From positions 62,001 to 126,000 of the forward strand of contig JADKBL010000004.1 in NCBI GenBank assembly GCA_016718875.1: a stretch of 64,000 bases of DNA, in the 5' to 3' direction. The DNA comes from Bacteroidota bacterium. Lineage in GTDB: Bacteria; Bacteroidota; Bacteroidia; Bacteroidales; VadinHA17. Under the pieces are notes generated by a model, which did not search any database, was not told the DNA's origin, and was given only the letters and a program-made list of their open reading frames with translations. Positions 1 to 8,693 of this stretch are shown piece by piece (position 1 is the first letter of the stretch; the number at the start of each line of letters is the position of its first letter). The translations under genes and the position numbers were made by a program.

Positions 1-2
1 AC

Positions 3-194
3 AAGCAGGGCAAGGGTGCCGGCTTTGGAGTAAAACTTATGGAGGGTGATGTAAACTGGCCTGCAGTAATGAAAGCACTTGATGACGTTGGTTACCAGGG
101 CTGGACAACAATTGAGCAGCCCGGAGGGGATACTCCTGAGGGACTTGCTGATTTGTGTGATCGTCTAAAGAAGATACAGACTGCTCACGCCTAA
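3..194 (+). CDS. Sugar phosphate isomerase/epimerase, C-terminal end only
   Basis: An open frame enters from the left edge and stops at 192-194, giving the last 63 residues of a protein. The segment reads GFGVKLMEGDVNWPAVMKAL then GYQGWTTIEQPGGD, which is the end of a TIM-barrel sugar phosphate isomerase/epimerase (AP-endonuclease-2 fold). In that family the late Glu (here in TIEQ) is a metal ligand. The N-terminus, any leader and the substrate cannot be seen. It converges with the leftward gene that ends at 200, only 5 bases away. Confidence 0.7.
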   Translation, partial: KQGKGAGFGVKLMEGDVNWPAVMKALDDVGYQGWTTIEQPGGDTPEGLADLCDRLKKIQTAHA

Positions 195-199
195 TTTCT

Positions 200-1723
200 T
201 TATCTACCGGAATTACTGACGAAGGCTATCGACTTACTGTCAGGAGACCATGATGGTACATTTATAGTTCCCTGTCCGCCATAGAGATAAGCAATGACTT
301 TAGCCTCGCCTCCTGATGCAGGCATCAGTCTGAGCATTACACGTTTGTATGATGGATGATCATTTGGTGACACTTCAGGTTCGAATGAGATGAATGCAAT
401 CCATTTGCCGTCAGGTGAAACATGAGGAAACCAGTTATTATATTTATCTTTTGTCAGCTGCTCCCTGCCCTTGCCATCTGGTTTCATTCTCCAAAGCTGC
501 ATTGAGCCGGTATGATTCCCATTATAGTAGATATATTTCCCGTCAGGTGAAAATTCACAACCATCTACATGTTCACCTGCTTTTATGTTTGTGAGTGCTA
601 CCTCTTTGCCACCTTTAATTGAGTTTCTATAGATATTATAGATATTCTTTCCATCTCTCTGGGCTACATATATGACCTCCTGGTTATTGGGATTCCAGCC
701 ATGCCAGTACGATGGAGTATTTTCGGTGATCATTTCAGGAGTTCCTCCTTCAAGCGGAAGAATATACACTGATGATCCTCCGCCAGGCATGCCGTCTCTC
801 TGATTGCTGATAGCCAGTAATTTTCCGTCAAATGAGATACCATGATCATTATTGTTCTTGTTGGCAGATCCGGTATTAAGTTTCTCCAGATTACCTCCTT
901 CAACCGGGATTTTATATAATGATCCGTCCATGTTGAACAGCAGTTTTTTGCCATCCGGCATCCAGTTTGGAGCCTCAAAACGGTCATTTTTTTCATAGAT
1001 TACCATTCTTTTTCCATCAAAAACATTCATTGTTTCAAGTCTGCATCCAAGATAACCGCCCATTCCCGGATTGTAATTATCTGCTTCGGGTCTGTCAATC
1101 TTGACATTCCATACTCTTGCCTCTTCCGTAACTTCAGGATCATGAGAGCATATAAACAGGCCGGCAAGAACCTCTTCAGGCATATTTGTCATTTCATTTG
1201 AACCGATCACTTCAAAGGGCTGCCCGGGGAGAGCTGCACGCATAATTATTTTTTTACCTGATCTTTCAACCTGGAGTACATTATACCATGATGAGTCAGC
1301 AAAAAGTTCGTCCTGAGGGTCTCTCATAGGTGCCCCATAGGTACGCCTCCACTGCAGTACGGTAAGTCCGTCACCATGTAGGGTTGCTGTAGCATGTGCT
1401 GATTTGTCAGCTGTTGTTTCCCTGACCATCCAGCCTACTTTTCTGTGAGCATTTGTACCTTTTCCGACAAATGCAAAATTGGCAGTAAGAATAAAATCAC
1501 CCTTAATCTTATTATAAAGGTAGAAGAATTCATCTCTTTCAAACCATATATTATAACCTCCTCCTTTGAGGTTATAGCTCTGATCAGCAGCGTTATAGGA
1601 AGCTGATCCTTTTACTTTGGGATTTCCTATGTCGGCACTGGATTTAAATATTCCTACAGGACTATTCTGGGCTGATGCCAGAGCAACAATTCCTGTCAGC
1701 AAAAGAGCGAAGATAGTTCTCAT
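200..1723 (-). CDS. Exported protein with TolB-like (PD40) beta-propeller
   Basis: This 507-residue protein begins with a signal peptide (MRTIFALLLTGIVALASA). Residues about 25-210 resemble a lectin-like/DUF1349-type jelly roll, with GWMVRE and CSHDPE motifs. Residues about 235-507 carry repeated WD40-like PD40 blades such as PNWMPDGKKLLF, FSPDGKYIYY, VSPDGKWIAF and SWSPDSKSIAF. Such proteins are periplasmic or outer-membrane associated in Bacteroidota, and a binding or scaffold role in glycan use is an inference. No catalytic residues are evident. The gene is preceded by a -7 promoter element at 1746-1753 and is not obviously in an operon. Confidence 0.75.
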   Translation of the reverse strand: MRTIFALLLTGIVALASAQNSPVGIFKSSADIGNPKVKGSASYNAADQSYNLKGGGYNIWFERDEFFYLYNKIKGDFILTANFAFVGKGTNAHRKVGWMVRETTADKSAHATATLHGDGLTVLQWRRTYGAPMRDPQDELFADSSWYNVLQVERSGKKIIMRAALPGQPFEVIGSNEMTNMPEEVLAGLFICSHDPEVTEEARVWNVKIDRPEADNYNPGMGGYLGCRLETMNVFDGKRMVIYEKNDRFEAPNWMPDGKKLLFNMDGSLYKIPVEGGNLEKLNTGSANKNNNDHGISFDGKLLAISNQRDGMPGGGSSVYILPLEGGTPEMITENTPSYWHGWNPNNQEVIYVAQRDGKNIYNIYRNSIKGGKEVALTNIKAGEHVDGCEFSPDGKYIYYNGNHTGSMQLWRMKPDGKGREQLTKDKYNNWFPHVSPDGKWIAFISFEPEVSPNDHPSYKRVMLRLMPASGGEAKVIAYLYGGQGTINVPSWSPDSKSIAFVSNSGR

Positions 1724-1745
1724 ATGTTTTCATTTAATTTATAAT

Positions 1746-1753
1746 CAAAAATA
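1746..1753 (-). promoter_or_regulatory. -7 promoter element for the beta-propeller gene
   Basis: CAAAAATA on the plus strand reads TATTTTTG on the minus strand, which fits the Bacteroidota -7 consensus TAnnTTTG. It lies 23 bases before the start codon at 1723. A convincing -33 TTTG is not visible, so only the -7 part is supported. Confidence 0.4.
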
Positions 1754-1929
1754 GTCAACTCTTTGAAAGATCATAACTATCAGTCAATAAATAGATTTTT
1801 CTTTAACAATATTTAATTATTTGCATAATTTTAGCATAAACGAAATAGTTTTATTTATTTTGAGATTATAATAGTTAAACCAATATTTCTTTACCTGAAT
1901 GTAAACTACCTGACTTAAAAGATAAAATT

Positions 1930-2598
1930 ATGAACGAGATTCTTGGAAAAATAGCTTTGTGTATTGAATTCGGCAAGATAAATAAAGTATCTCCCTATCC
2001 GCCCAATATGAAAGATCAGGATGGCGCAGATGAACTTACAAGACAGGCTCTTGATGCCGGAGTGAAGCCTGATGAAATTCTTGAAAATGCTCTTGTCCCT
2101 GCAATGGCTAAGGTTGGTGAAAAGTTTTCGCGTAAAGAGATTTACGTTCCCCAGATGCTTATGGCAGCCAAGGCGATGAATAGTGCAATGGTTCATCTTA
2201 AACCTTTTTTCCAGTCAGGCGAAACCAAGCGTAAAGGCAAATTTATTGTCGGCACAGTTGCAGGCGACCTTCATGATATAGGAAAGAATCTTGTTGCAAT
2301 GATGATTGAAGGCGGCGGATGGGAAGTGATTGACCTTGGAGTGGATGTCGGAACAGACAAGTTCCTTAAGGCACTTGATGCAAATCCGGGCGCTGTAATT
2401 GGTTTATCGGCTCTTCTGACTACAACAATGGAGAATATGAAGCAGACGGTAACAGCAATCAAGGAAAAACATAAAGACTCAAAAATTCTCGTGGGTGGTG
2501 CACCTGTAACAATGGAATACTGCCAGAAAATCGGGGCTGATTTCTATTCACCTGATCCTCAGGGAGCAGTAAATTACCTGAAGGCCCTGGTGTCTTAG
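1930..2598 (+). CDS. Corrinoid (B12-binding) methyl carrier protein
   Basis: The 222-residue protein has the standard two-part build of MtaC/MtbC-type corrinoid proteins. A helical cap lies at about residues 25-95 (LVPAMAKVGEKFSRKEIYVPQM) and a Rossmann-like B12 domain at about 103-222. The cobalamin motif is present as D113-L-H115-D-I-G118, so His115 should be the lower axial cobalt ligand. Further typical stretches are IGLSALLTTTM and VGGAPV. It would accept a methyl group from one methyltransferase and pass it to another. It heads a four-gene run with a methyl-THF methyltransferase, a MetV-MetF fusion and a reactivation domain, which points to methyl-tetrahydrofolate as one partner. The residues before about 25 are atypical, so an internal start cannot be excluded. 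Confidence 0.9.
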   Translation: MNEILGKIALCIEFGKINKVSPYPPNMKDQDGADELTRQALDAGVKPDEILENALVPAMAKVGEKFSRKEIYVPQMLMAAKAMNSAMVHLKPFFQSGETKRKGKFIVGTVAGDLHDIGKNLVAMMIEGGGWEVIDLGVDVGTDKFLKALDANPGAVIGLSALLTTTMENMKQTVTAIKEKHKDSKILVGGAPVTMEYCQKIGADFYSPDPQGAVNYLKALVS

Positions 2599-2615
2599 TT
2601 TATATTTTTCTGACA

Positions 2616-3446
2616 ATGCAAACAATTCTGCGCGGAACATCCCGCGAAGTCGTAATTGACACCAATGGACCGGTTGTGATAATCGGAGAATGTATAAATC
2701 CTACCAGGAGAAAGAAACTGGTCACAACCCTTCAGGAAGGAAATTTTGATTATGTATTAGAACTCGCTGAATCTCAAATAAAAGCTTTCGCAGAGGTACT
2801 TGATGTGAATGTGGGTTTCCCCGGTGTTGATGATGTAAAGCTTTTACCTGAAGTTGTACTGGCAATCAAAGCCAGGTTTGATATTCCTCTCTGCCTTGAT
2901 TCTCCTAATCCCAAAGCTATTGAGGCTGCTCTTAAGGTAGCAGGAGGGAAATGCCTTATAAACTCCGTTAATGGCGAAGAGAAATCAATGAATGCTCTTC
3001 TTCCGATTGCAAAAGAATATGGTGCTGCCATAATAGCCCTTGCAATGGATGATGAAGGTATTACACATGATCCTGAGAAACGTTTGAAAGTGGCAGAAAA
3101 GATTCTAGAGCGTGCCGTAAGATTAGGTATTAAGGAAGAGGACGTTGTTGTTGATCCTCTTGCAATGGCAGTCAGTGCTGATCCGCGTGCATGTATTGTA
3201 ACACTGGATACAATAAAGCTTGTGCATGACAGGCTCGGACTGAACATAACTCAGGGTGCCAGCAATATATCATTTGGTCTACCGGAAAGGGATGTACTGA
3301 ATGCTGTCCATATGACTCTCTCAATATTAAATGGACTTACATGTCCGATTGCCAATCCTGAAAAGATAGCTGTTACAGTAAGGGCTGCCGACCTTATTCT
3401 CGGCCGTGACGATTTCGCTATCAGATATGTGGAGATTGCTCATTAA
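2616..3446 (+). CDS. Methyltetrahydrofolate:corrinoid methyltransferase (AcsE/MetH-like pterin-binding domain)
   Basis: This 276-residue protein is a single pterin-binding TIM barrel of the dihydropteroate synthase/methyl-THF methyltransferase superfamily. Visible hallmarks are IIGECINPTRR near residue 23, LDVNVGFPG near 63, PLCLDSPNP near 91, INSVNGE near 113 and an Asn-containing GASNISFGLP stretch near 214. The family transfers the methyl of N5-methyl-THF to a corrinoid protein, as in AcsE of acetogens and the folate domain of MetH. The gene lies 17 bases after the corrinoid protein gene and before the MetV-MetF fusion. No homocysteine-binding domain is attached, so the final methyl acceptor or donor is unknown from this window. 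Confidence 0.88.
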   Translation: MQTILRGTSREVVIDTNGPVVIIGECINPTRRKKLVTTLQEGNFDYVLELAESQIKAFAEVLDVNVGFPGVDDVKLLPEVVLAIKARFDIPLCLDSPNPKAIEAALKVAGGKCLINSVNGEEKSMNALLPIAKEYGAAIIALAMDDEGITHDPEKRLKVAEKILERAVRLGIKEEDVVVDPLAMAVSADPRACIVTLDTIKLVHDRLGLNITQGASNISFGLPERDVLNAVHMTLSILNGLTCPIANPEKIAVTVRAADLILGRDDFAIRYVEIAH

Positions 3447-3487
3447 TAGCTTATAAGCTGATTATTTTCAAATAATTTATTTTTAAT

Positions 3488-4927
3488 ATGTCCGGTATTA
3501 AACCTGCCCGCAGATGGCAACCTGCTTTTTATCCGTTCAAACGCGAGAAATTCAGCAGAAGGGTACTGGCAAAAACCGAACTGATAATTAAAGGCCCTCT
3601 CTTTGGCTGCCGTATGTGCGGCAACTGCCTTCTTCAGGAGACAGCTTTCATCTGTCCTATGGAATGTCCCAAAGGTATGAGAAACGGACCCTGTGGCGGT
3701 ATTACTCCCGAAAAGAACTGTTATGTTGATGAGACCAGGAAATGTGTCTGGTATGCAATTTATAAACGTTCTTTGAAGACCGGCCGGCAGGAGATGCTTC
3801 TTGAAGTTCTGCCGCCTCTCGACTGGTACAAAACAGGTACAGAGACATGGGGAGATGTGGTAAGACAGATAAGAAAAGTTGGTACAGGAATGTTTATTGG
3901 CAGTTTGTTCTCAAATGATAAAGTAAAGAAAACCGAAGTTTGGGATAGTGTTTTCAGGACTATAAGGCAGCCCGACTGGTGGCAGGGCGATTCTGAATAC
4001 CATCCTCCGGTGAACAGTGAACCTGTTTCACGGCTGGCAAAAGAACTTAAGGAAGGAAAGTTTGTGGTGGCAACCGAGGTAACCCCTCCGTTGGGCGCAT
4101 CAACCGGGAAGCTGAAACGGGATATTGAGTCTGTAATGCCCTTTGTTACTTCAATAAACTTCACGGACTCATCATCAGCCAGGCCCAAAATGTCGAGTAT
4201 TGCCTGCAGCAAAATTGCCGTTGATCTGGGTGCAGAACCTGTTTTGCAGATCACATCAAGAGATACTACAAGAAGCGGATTGCAGGGAGATGTTGTCGGA
4301 CTTAATGCTATGGGCATCTATAATGTCCTTTGCATAACAGGAGACAATCCTGTAATAGGTCCGACTCCTACAAGTTCGATGAACTTTGTAGATATCGACT
4401 CAGTGCAGATGCTTTGGATATTAAGGAGGATGAGGGATGAAGGAACTTATCTTGATGGTAGAAAGATGAAGGAGCCGCCAAAATTATTTCTTGGTGCTGC
4501 AACATCTCCGTTTGCTTCCGACCCTGTCCTTCAGGCTATTAAGGACACGAAAAAGGTTAACGCAGGAGCACAGTTCTTTCAGACCAACCTTATCTTTGAA
4601 CCCGATAGGCTCGATCAGTGGCTTGAGCAACTCTACAAGAGAAATATTCTCGACAAGGTTCATATACTAATAGGTATTGCACCACTGAAGGGATACAAGG
4701 TCGCAGAATATCTTCATACAAAAGTACCCGGTGTAACAGTGCCTGAAAAAATTCTTTCACGTTTGATGAATGCCGGGGAATCGGCTCCTGAAGAGGGTGT
4801 TCAGATCACCCTTGAAATAATTGACGCGATAAAGAGGAAGCAGGGAATCAATGGAATACACATCATGACTCTTGGTTGGGAGGCTATTGTGGAACGTATC
4901 GTTAAAGAAAGCGGACTCAGCAAATGA
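3488..4927 (+). CDS. metF: Methylenetetrahydrofolate reductase, MetV-MetF fusion
   Basis: The 479-residue protein fuses two parts found as separate subunits in many acetogens. Residues about 35-140 form a Cys-rich MetV-like (MTHFR C-terminal family) domain with C41, C44, C47, C56, C60, C69, C78 and C86, likely a zinc or Fe-S site. Residues about 175-479 form the flavin-dependent MetF barrel (KFVVATEVTPPLG, SINFTDSSSARPKMSS, ITGDNPVIG, AGAQFFQTNLIF). The reaction interconverts methylene-THF and methyl-THF. It sits between the methyl-THF:corrinoid methyltransferase and the activation-domain gene, with which it overlaps by 4 bases, so the products probably form one methyl branch. The electron donor is not visible. 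Confidence 0.9.
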   Translation: MSGIKPARRWQPAFYPFKREKFSRRVLAKTELIIKGPLFGCRMCGNCLLQETAFICPMECPKGMRNGPCGGITPEKNCYVDETRKCVWYAIYKRSLKTGRQEMLLEVLPPLDWYKTGTETWGDVVRQIRKVGTGMFIGSLFSNDKVKKTEVWDSVFRTIRQPDWWQGDSEYHPPVNSEPVSRLAKELKEGKFVVATEVTPPLGASTGKLKRDIESVMPFVTSINFTDSSSARPKMSSIACSKIAVDLGAEPVLQITSRDTTRSGLQGDVVGLNAMGIYNVLCITGDNPVIGPTPTSSMNFVDIDSVQMLWILRRMRDEGTYLDGRKMKEPPKLFLGAATSPFASDPVLQAIKDTKKVNAGAQFFQTNLIFEPDRLDQWLEQLYKRNILDKVHILIGIAPLKGYKVAEYLHTKVPGVTVPEKILSRLMNAGESAPEEGVQITLEIIDAIKRKQGINGIHIMTLGWEAIVERIVKESGLSK

Positions 4928-5625
4928 CAAACAGGAAATTTCAATATTCATTTAATGATCTGGACGTTAAAATTTCTGATGTTGAATCACTTTTGGGTTA
5001 TAATGAGACCAGTGAGAGAGAGATGATCCAAAGCCTTATTGAAGAGGCTATCCAGGAAGCAGCCGGATATTGCAGTATCAGGGCTGAGTACAGAATATTT
5101 AAAAATGTTATTCTCGATGATAGAAATAAAGCGATTTTTATTAACGATGTAAAGTTTGATGTACAGAAGATTATCTTCAACCAGATGAAGAAATCAGAGT
5201 CAATGGCTGTGTATGTAAGTACTGCCGGAGCAGGGATTGGAGAGAGAAGCAGGGAGATCATGATGGGTGGCGATCCACTTAAAGGTTATATTCTTGATAT
5301 AATTGGTAGTCTGACAGTTGATGCTGCATCCGACTTAATGCAGAGCGATCTTGCGGCATCACTGGGGCAGTCGGGGATAAAGATTACAAACAGGTTTAGC
5401 CCGGGTCACTGTGGGTGGAGTGTAGCTGACCAGCATAAGCTCTTCATGTTAATGCCTGATAACTTTTGCGGGATCAGTCTGACTGGATCGGCATTGATGG
5501 AACCGATTAAATCGACCAGCGGATTTATCGGGATCGGCGAACATGTGAAATACAATAATTATATCTGCAGCTATTGTGATATGAAAGAATGCGCCTATCG
5601 TGAACTGAAAGACAGAAATCAGTAA
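4924..5625 (+). CDS. Methionine synthase activation-domain protein (stand-alone)
   Basis: The 233-residue protein is a free-standing version of the S-adenosylmethionine-binding reactivation domain of MetH. The signature SPGHCGW near residue 159 and the LMPDNFCGISLTGS stretch match that family. It ends with a Cys-containing tail, CSYCDMKECAYR, as in acetogen homologues, which may bind a metal or Fe-S centre (inference). It starts inside the end of the MetV-MetF gene (4-base overlap), so translation is probably coupled. The expected role is reductive remethylation of oxidised corrinoid on the carrier protein at 1930. Confidence 0.87.
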   Translation: MTNRKFQYSFNDLDVKISDVESLLGYNETSEREMIQSLIEEAIQEAAGYCSIRAEYRIFKNVILDDRNKAIFINDVKFDVQKIIFNQMKKSESMAVYVSTAGAGIGERSREIMMGGDPLKGYILDIIGSLTVDAASDLMQSDLAASLGQSGIKITNRFSPGHCGWSVADQHKLFMLMPDNFCGISLTGSALMEPIKSTSGFIGIGEHVKYNNYICSYCDMKECAYRELKDRNQ

Positions 5626-5675
5626 TTATCTTCCAGGCAACATTCCTTACAGTAAACATTTAATATTAAAGTAGT

Positions 5676-7760
5676 ATGGATAAGAAACTAAAGTGCTCCG
5701 TTTTAACACTGCTAATGTTTTCTGTTTCAGTTCTGCTTTATGGCCAGGTCACTAAAACAGATATCGACAAGGCAATTGATTTTACTTCGCTGAAACATCC
5801 CTATCTCTATTTTTCGGAAAAAGATAAAGCTGAGCTTCTCAGCCGTATCAAAAATGAACCCGACTGCAATGATATTTTCCGGAAGCTGGAAGCCCAGGCT
5901 AAAATGTGGCTTGAAATGCCGGTAGACAGAGATATTCCGGTTCAGGGGAAGAATACCCGTGCAGGCTGGTCAGAACAGGATAATGACGGTAAGTACTCAA
6001 AGTATTACAGTACCAACCTTAACAATGCTTTTTATCTGGCTTTTTTGTATCAGTTGACAGGTGAACATAAATACGCTGAAAAAGCTTTTGAATTTGCTGA
6101 TGCTTTTTGCGACCTTACAACCTGGACCCAGCGAGCGCATGAGTTCCCGATTATTTACTCACGTATAATGCCATGGAATGTACCCGATGACCAGGTTAAT
6201 TTCAACTTCGACCACTATAACGGCGACGCAGGCAGACTGATGGCCGCAGTTTACGACTGGCTTTATTCCGGACTTACTCCGGCTCAGCGTGACCGGATAC
6301 GCGGCGCTTTAATTGAGAAAGTTGTGACTCGTGTACGCGGTGATTATGAGTTTCACTGGTGGGCAACAGCATATCGCTGTAACTGGTGCGGGGTATGCAA
6401 TTCAGGTATCGGGCTTGCAGGATTAGCTCTGCTTACTGAAAATCCACAACTCACCGACATAGTAGCTGAATCATACAACCGAATCAATAACATGCTGAAT
6501 GAGCTGGGAGTTGATGGCGGCTGGCAGGAGGGTGGAGGCTATTGGGAATATGGAGTACATACTTCAATGTTTTTTGCCGATGCTCTGAAACGGATTACCG
6601 GTTCAAAATTCAACCTTTTCGAAAACGAAAGACTGAAAAATAATCCGGCCACTTTCCCTCTTTATATTTCACTCCCCGTTAAAAAGTCTTTAAATTTTGA
6701 AGATTCAGGCGGAGGCAGTCTGATCGGTAGTGCTCATATGATAAACAAACTGGCAACTGAAACAGGGAATAAAGAAGCAGCCTGGTATAGCAGTGAATTA
6801 CTCAGTGGAAGGAATGATATTTTCGATATCATCTGGCCAAAATCTGTTATTCAGCCGGTACAGCCAAAAAGAACTTCAAAACACTTCCGCACCATTGACT
6901 GGTGGGTTATGCGCAGTGATTTTAAAGATCCTGCCAAAGTAGTTGTAGCAGGGAAAGCAGGAATGAACAATGACCCGCACCACGGACATCTCGACATTGG
7001 CAGCTTTGTATTGTACTGGCAAAACGAATATTTCTTACAGGATAAGGGTAAAGAGGGTGTTTATGATGAGAAATTCTTTGATGATGCAAGATGGGATTAT
7101 CCTCATGCTTCGAGCATAGGGCACAATGTGGTATTTGTTAACGGAGAAAAGCAGATACCCGGTAAAATGCGTAAACAGCCCTGGAATTTTGAGGTTGGCG
7201 GAAAAGTTCTTGAATTCAGAACTTCAGATAAATCTGATTATGTGCTTATGGATCCATCAAATGCTTATCCGAAAATTGAACTTAAAGGATGGCGCCGTCA
7301 TGTTGTTTTCGATAAACCGGAAATCACCCTGGTTCTTGATGAGATAAGTGCAAATCCCGGAGCCTCTGTCGAAATACGGTTTCACCCAGGAGTCGGGTTT
7401 GAAACAAATGATAAGTTTGCTCTGCTCGGAAATGATAAAGGAAAAATGGCTCTGATCCCTGTTGCCATGCAGGAGTTTGATATCATCAAAGGCAGACATG
7501 CTGCCCAATATATTAATGCAACGAAAACTTTTTTCTGGATCGACTATTTTGATACGGAATTAAAGACTAAGGATAAAAAGACAACTGTGGCAACTATTAT
7601 TCTTCCGGTCACTGATGCAGAGGAGGCAGGTACTATTGCTTCTTCAGGACAAATGAAAGTTGATAAGTCAGGTAATCTTCTGATCTCATTTAAGAGAAAG
7701 GGAACTGTTTATTCATACGAATTCAAATCATCAGATGACGGATTCAGACTTAAAAAATAG
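5676..7760 (+). CDS. Heparinase II/III-like polysaccharide lyase, secreted
   Basis: This 694-residue protein has a signal peptide (to about residue 24, ending LYGQ). It then has the alpha/alpha toroid of heparinase II/III and alginate lyase families and a C-terminal beta-sandwich. Supporting segments are NWCGVCNSGIG near 239, GGWQEGGGYWEYG near 280, the conserved HHGHLDIGSF near 436 and GHNVVFVNG near 482. These enzymes cleave uronic-acid-containing polysaccharides by beta-elimination. The exact substrate cannot be read, but the window also has a sulfatase and sugar-acid dehydratases. It follows the corrinoid operon by 50 bases and converges with the DUF6807 gene. Confidence 0.85.
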   Translation: MDKKLKCSVLTLLMFSVSVLLYGQVTKTDIDKAIDFTSLKHPYLYFSEKDKAELLSRIKNEPDCNDIFRKLEAQAKMWLEMPVDRDIPVQGKNTRAGWSEQDNDGKYSKYYSTNLNNAFYLAFLYQLTGEHKYAEKAFEFADAFCDLTTWTQRAHEFPIIYSRIMPWNVPDDQVNFNFDHYNGDAGRLMAAVYDWLYSGLTPAQRDRIRGALIEKVVTRVRGDYEFHWWATAYRCNWCGVCNSGIGLAGLALLTENPQLTDIVAESYNRINNMLNELGVDGGWQEGGGYWEYGVHTSMFFADALKRITGSKFNLFENERLKNNPATFPLYISLPVKKSLNFEDSGGGSLIGSAHMINKLATETGNKEAAWYSSELLSGRNDIFDIIWPKSVIQPVQPKRTSKHFRTIDWWVMRSDFKDPAKVVVAGKAGMNNDPHHGHLDIGSFVLYWQNEYFLQDKGKEGVYDEKFFDDARWDYPHASSIGHNVVFVNGEKQIPGKMRKQPWNFEVGGKVLEFRTSDKSDYVLMDPSNAYPKIELKGWRRHVVFDKPEITLVLDEISANPGASVEIRFHPGVGFETNDKFALLGNDKGKMALIPVAMQEFDIIKGRHAAQYINATKTFFWIDYFDTELKTKDKKTTVATIILPVTDAEEAGTIASSGQMKVDKSGNLLISFKRKGTVYSYEFKSSDDGFRLKK

Positions 7761-7782
7761 TTGTGTATTAGCTAATTAGAAG

Positions 7783-8688
7783 CTATTTAACCTTTTTAAA
7801 ACTCTCGAATTCTTCTGCGATCCTGGCTTCTTTATAATCACCGGAATGAACCACAACTCTGTATCTTAGTCTTAATGTTTCATTTTTCTTTAAGGAAGTA
7901 TCCTTACCGTTCTCTGGCCAGTACATGGGTGTTGGTGATATAAATCCATAATCGCGTGTGAACCATGGTGCCGGATACCATGGATTTGAAGGATGCTGAA
8001 TAATTGCTATCCCTTCAGTCCCGTCGCCTCTCTTTCCATAATAGTCAATCCATGCAGACTTCTTCCCGAAAGTATCCTTCTCGCTTTTTAGTCCTTCGGC
8101 ATTTATCATTGTTCCTCCATACTTAACAGAGATATCAGCGGCTGTACGTGCACTGAAAAGAGAGTGATTGGTTTGTAATATAGTCACATCTTCAAGCATC
8201 TCAAGTTTAATATCAAAGTCAAGAAGGATCTTTCCGGGCGAAGGTGACGTTATTGTAATGTTTCTTGTGTCTTTGATTGGCGATACTGCGCCCGGCCTGC
8301 TCCAGATACACTCATCTGTTATAACAACAGTATCACCTCCCTGTTTTATTATTTGTGCATTAACTGAAATTATTCTTCCTCTCTCCAGACCTTCCTGCCA
8401 CCAGTTACCTCCATTGACCAGGTCGCATCCGAAGAATAGTGAACTGTGGTGCGGGTATTCACCATTTCTCATGGAAGTAACAGAACTGCCAGTTAAAGGT
8501 CCGTTTACAGGGAAAAAGAAGGGATACTTCTCATTATCCGAAAAAATGTAACTGGTAAAGAACTTATTATCTATTGTGACATTGATCTTTGATCCAATCT
8601 TTTCAGCGGTAATTTTAACGGCTGAGGCAGATGAAAAGAACATCAAAGCAGTAATAAATGATATACCGGAAAGAAATATTCTTTTCAT
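7783..8688 (-). CDS. DUF6807 family secreted protein
   Basis: The protein is about 301 residues, with a signal peptide ending near SASA. It shows the DUF6807 pattern: NGEYPHHSSLFFGCDLVNGGNWWQ near residue 80, then TNHSLFSART, IDYYG and WFTRDYGFISPTPM. The family has been mislabelled PmoA in some databases, but nothing here supports a methane oxygenase. Homologues are commonly paired with Gfo/Idh/MocA oxidoreductases in sugar loci, as here. I place the start at ATG 8688 because it gives a compact leader. A GTG at 8697 overlapping the upstream stop is the alternative. Confidence 0.8.
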   Translation of the reverse strand: MKRIFLSGISFITALMFFSSASAVKITAEKIGSKINVTIDNKFFTSYIFSDNEKYPFFFPVNGPLTGSSVTSMRNGEYPHHSSLFFGCDLVNGGNWWQEGLERGRIISVNAQIIKQGGDTVVITDECIWSRPGAVSPIKDTRNITITSPSPGKILLDFDIKLEMLEDVTILQTNHSLFSARTAADISVKYGGTMINAEGLKSEKDTFGKKSAWIDYYGKRGDGTEGIAIIQHPSNPWYPAPWFTRDYGFISPTPMYWPENGKDTSLKKNETLRLRYRVVVHSGDYKEARIAEEFESFKKVK

Positions 8689-8693
8689 TTGAT

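Noticed and set aside
1724..1929. Cobalamin riboswitch before the corrinoid operon
   Set aside because: The 206-base gap is AT-rich and I could not find the conserved B12-box or a matching fold.
3760..4317. A 185-residue frame antisense to the MetV-MetF gene
   Set aside because: It is a shadow of a strongly conserved gene on the other strand and shows no recognisable domain.
7783..8688. Methane oxygenase subunit PmoA label
   Set aside because: The sequence is DUF6807 with a signal peptide and lacks the membrane architecture and context of particulate methane monooxygenase.
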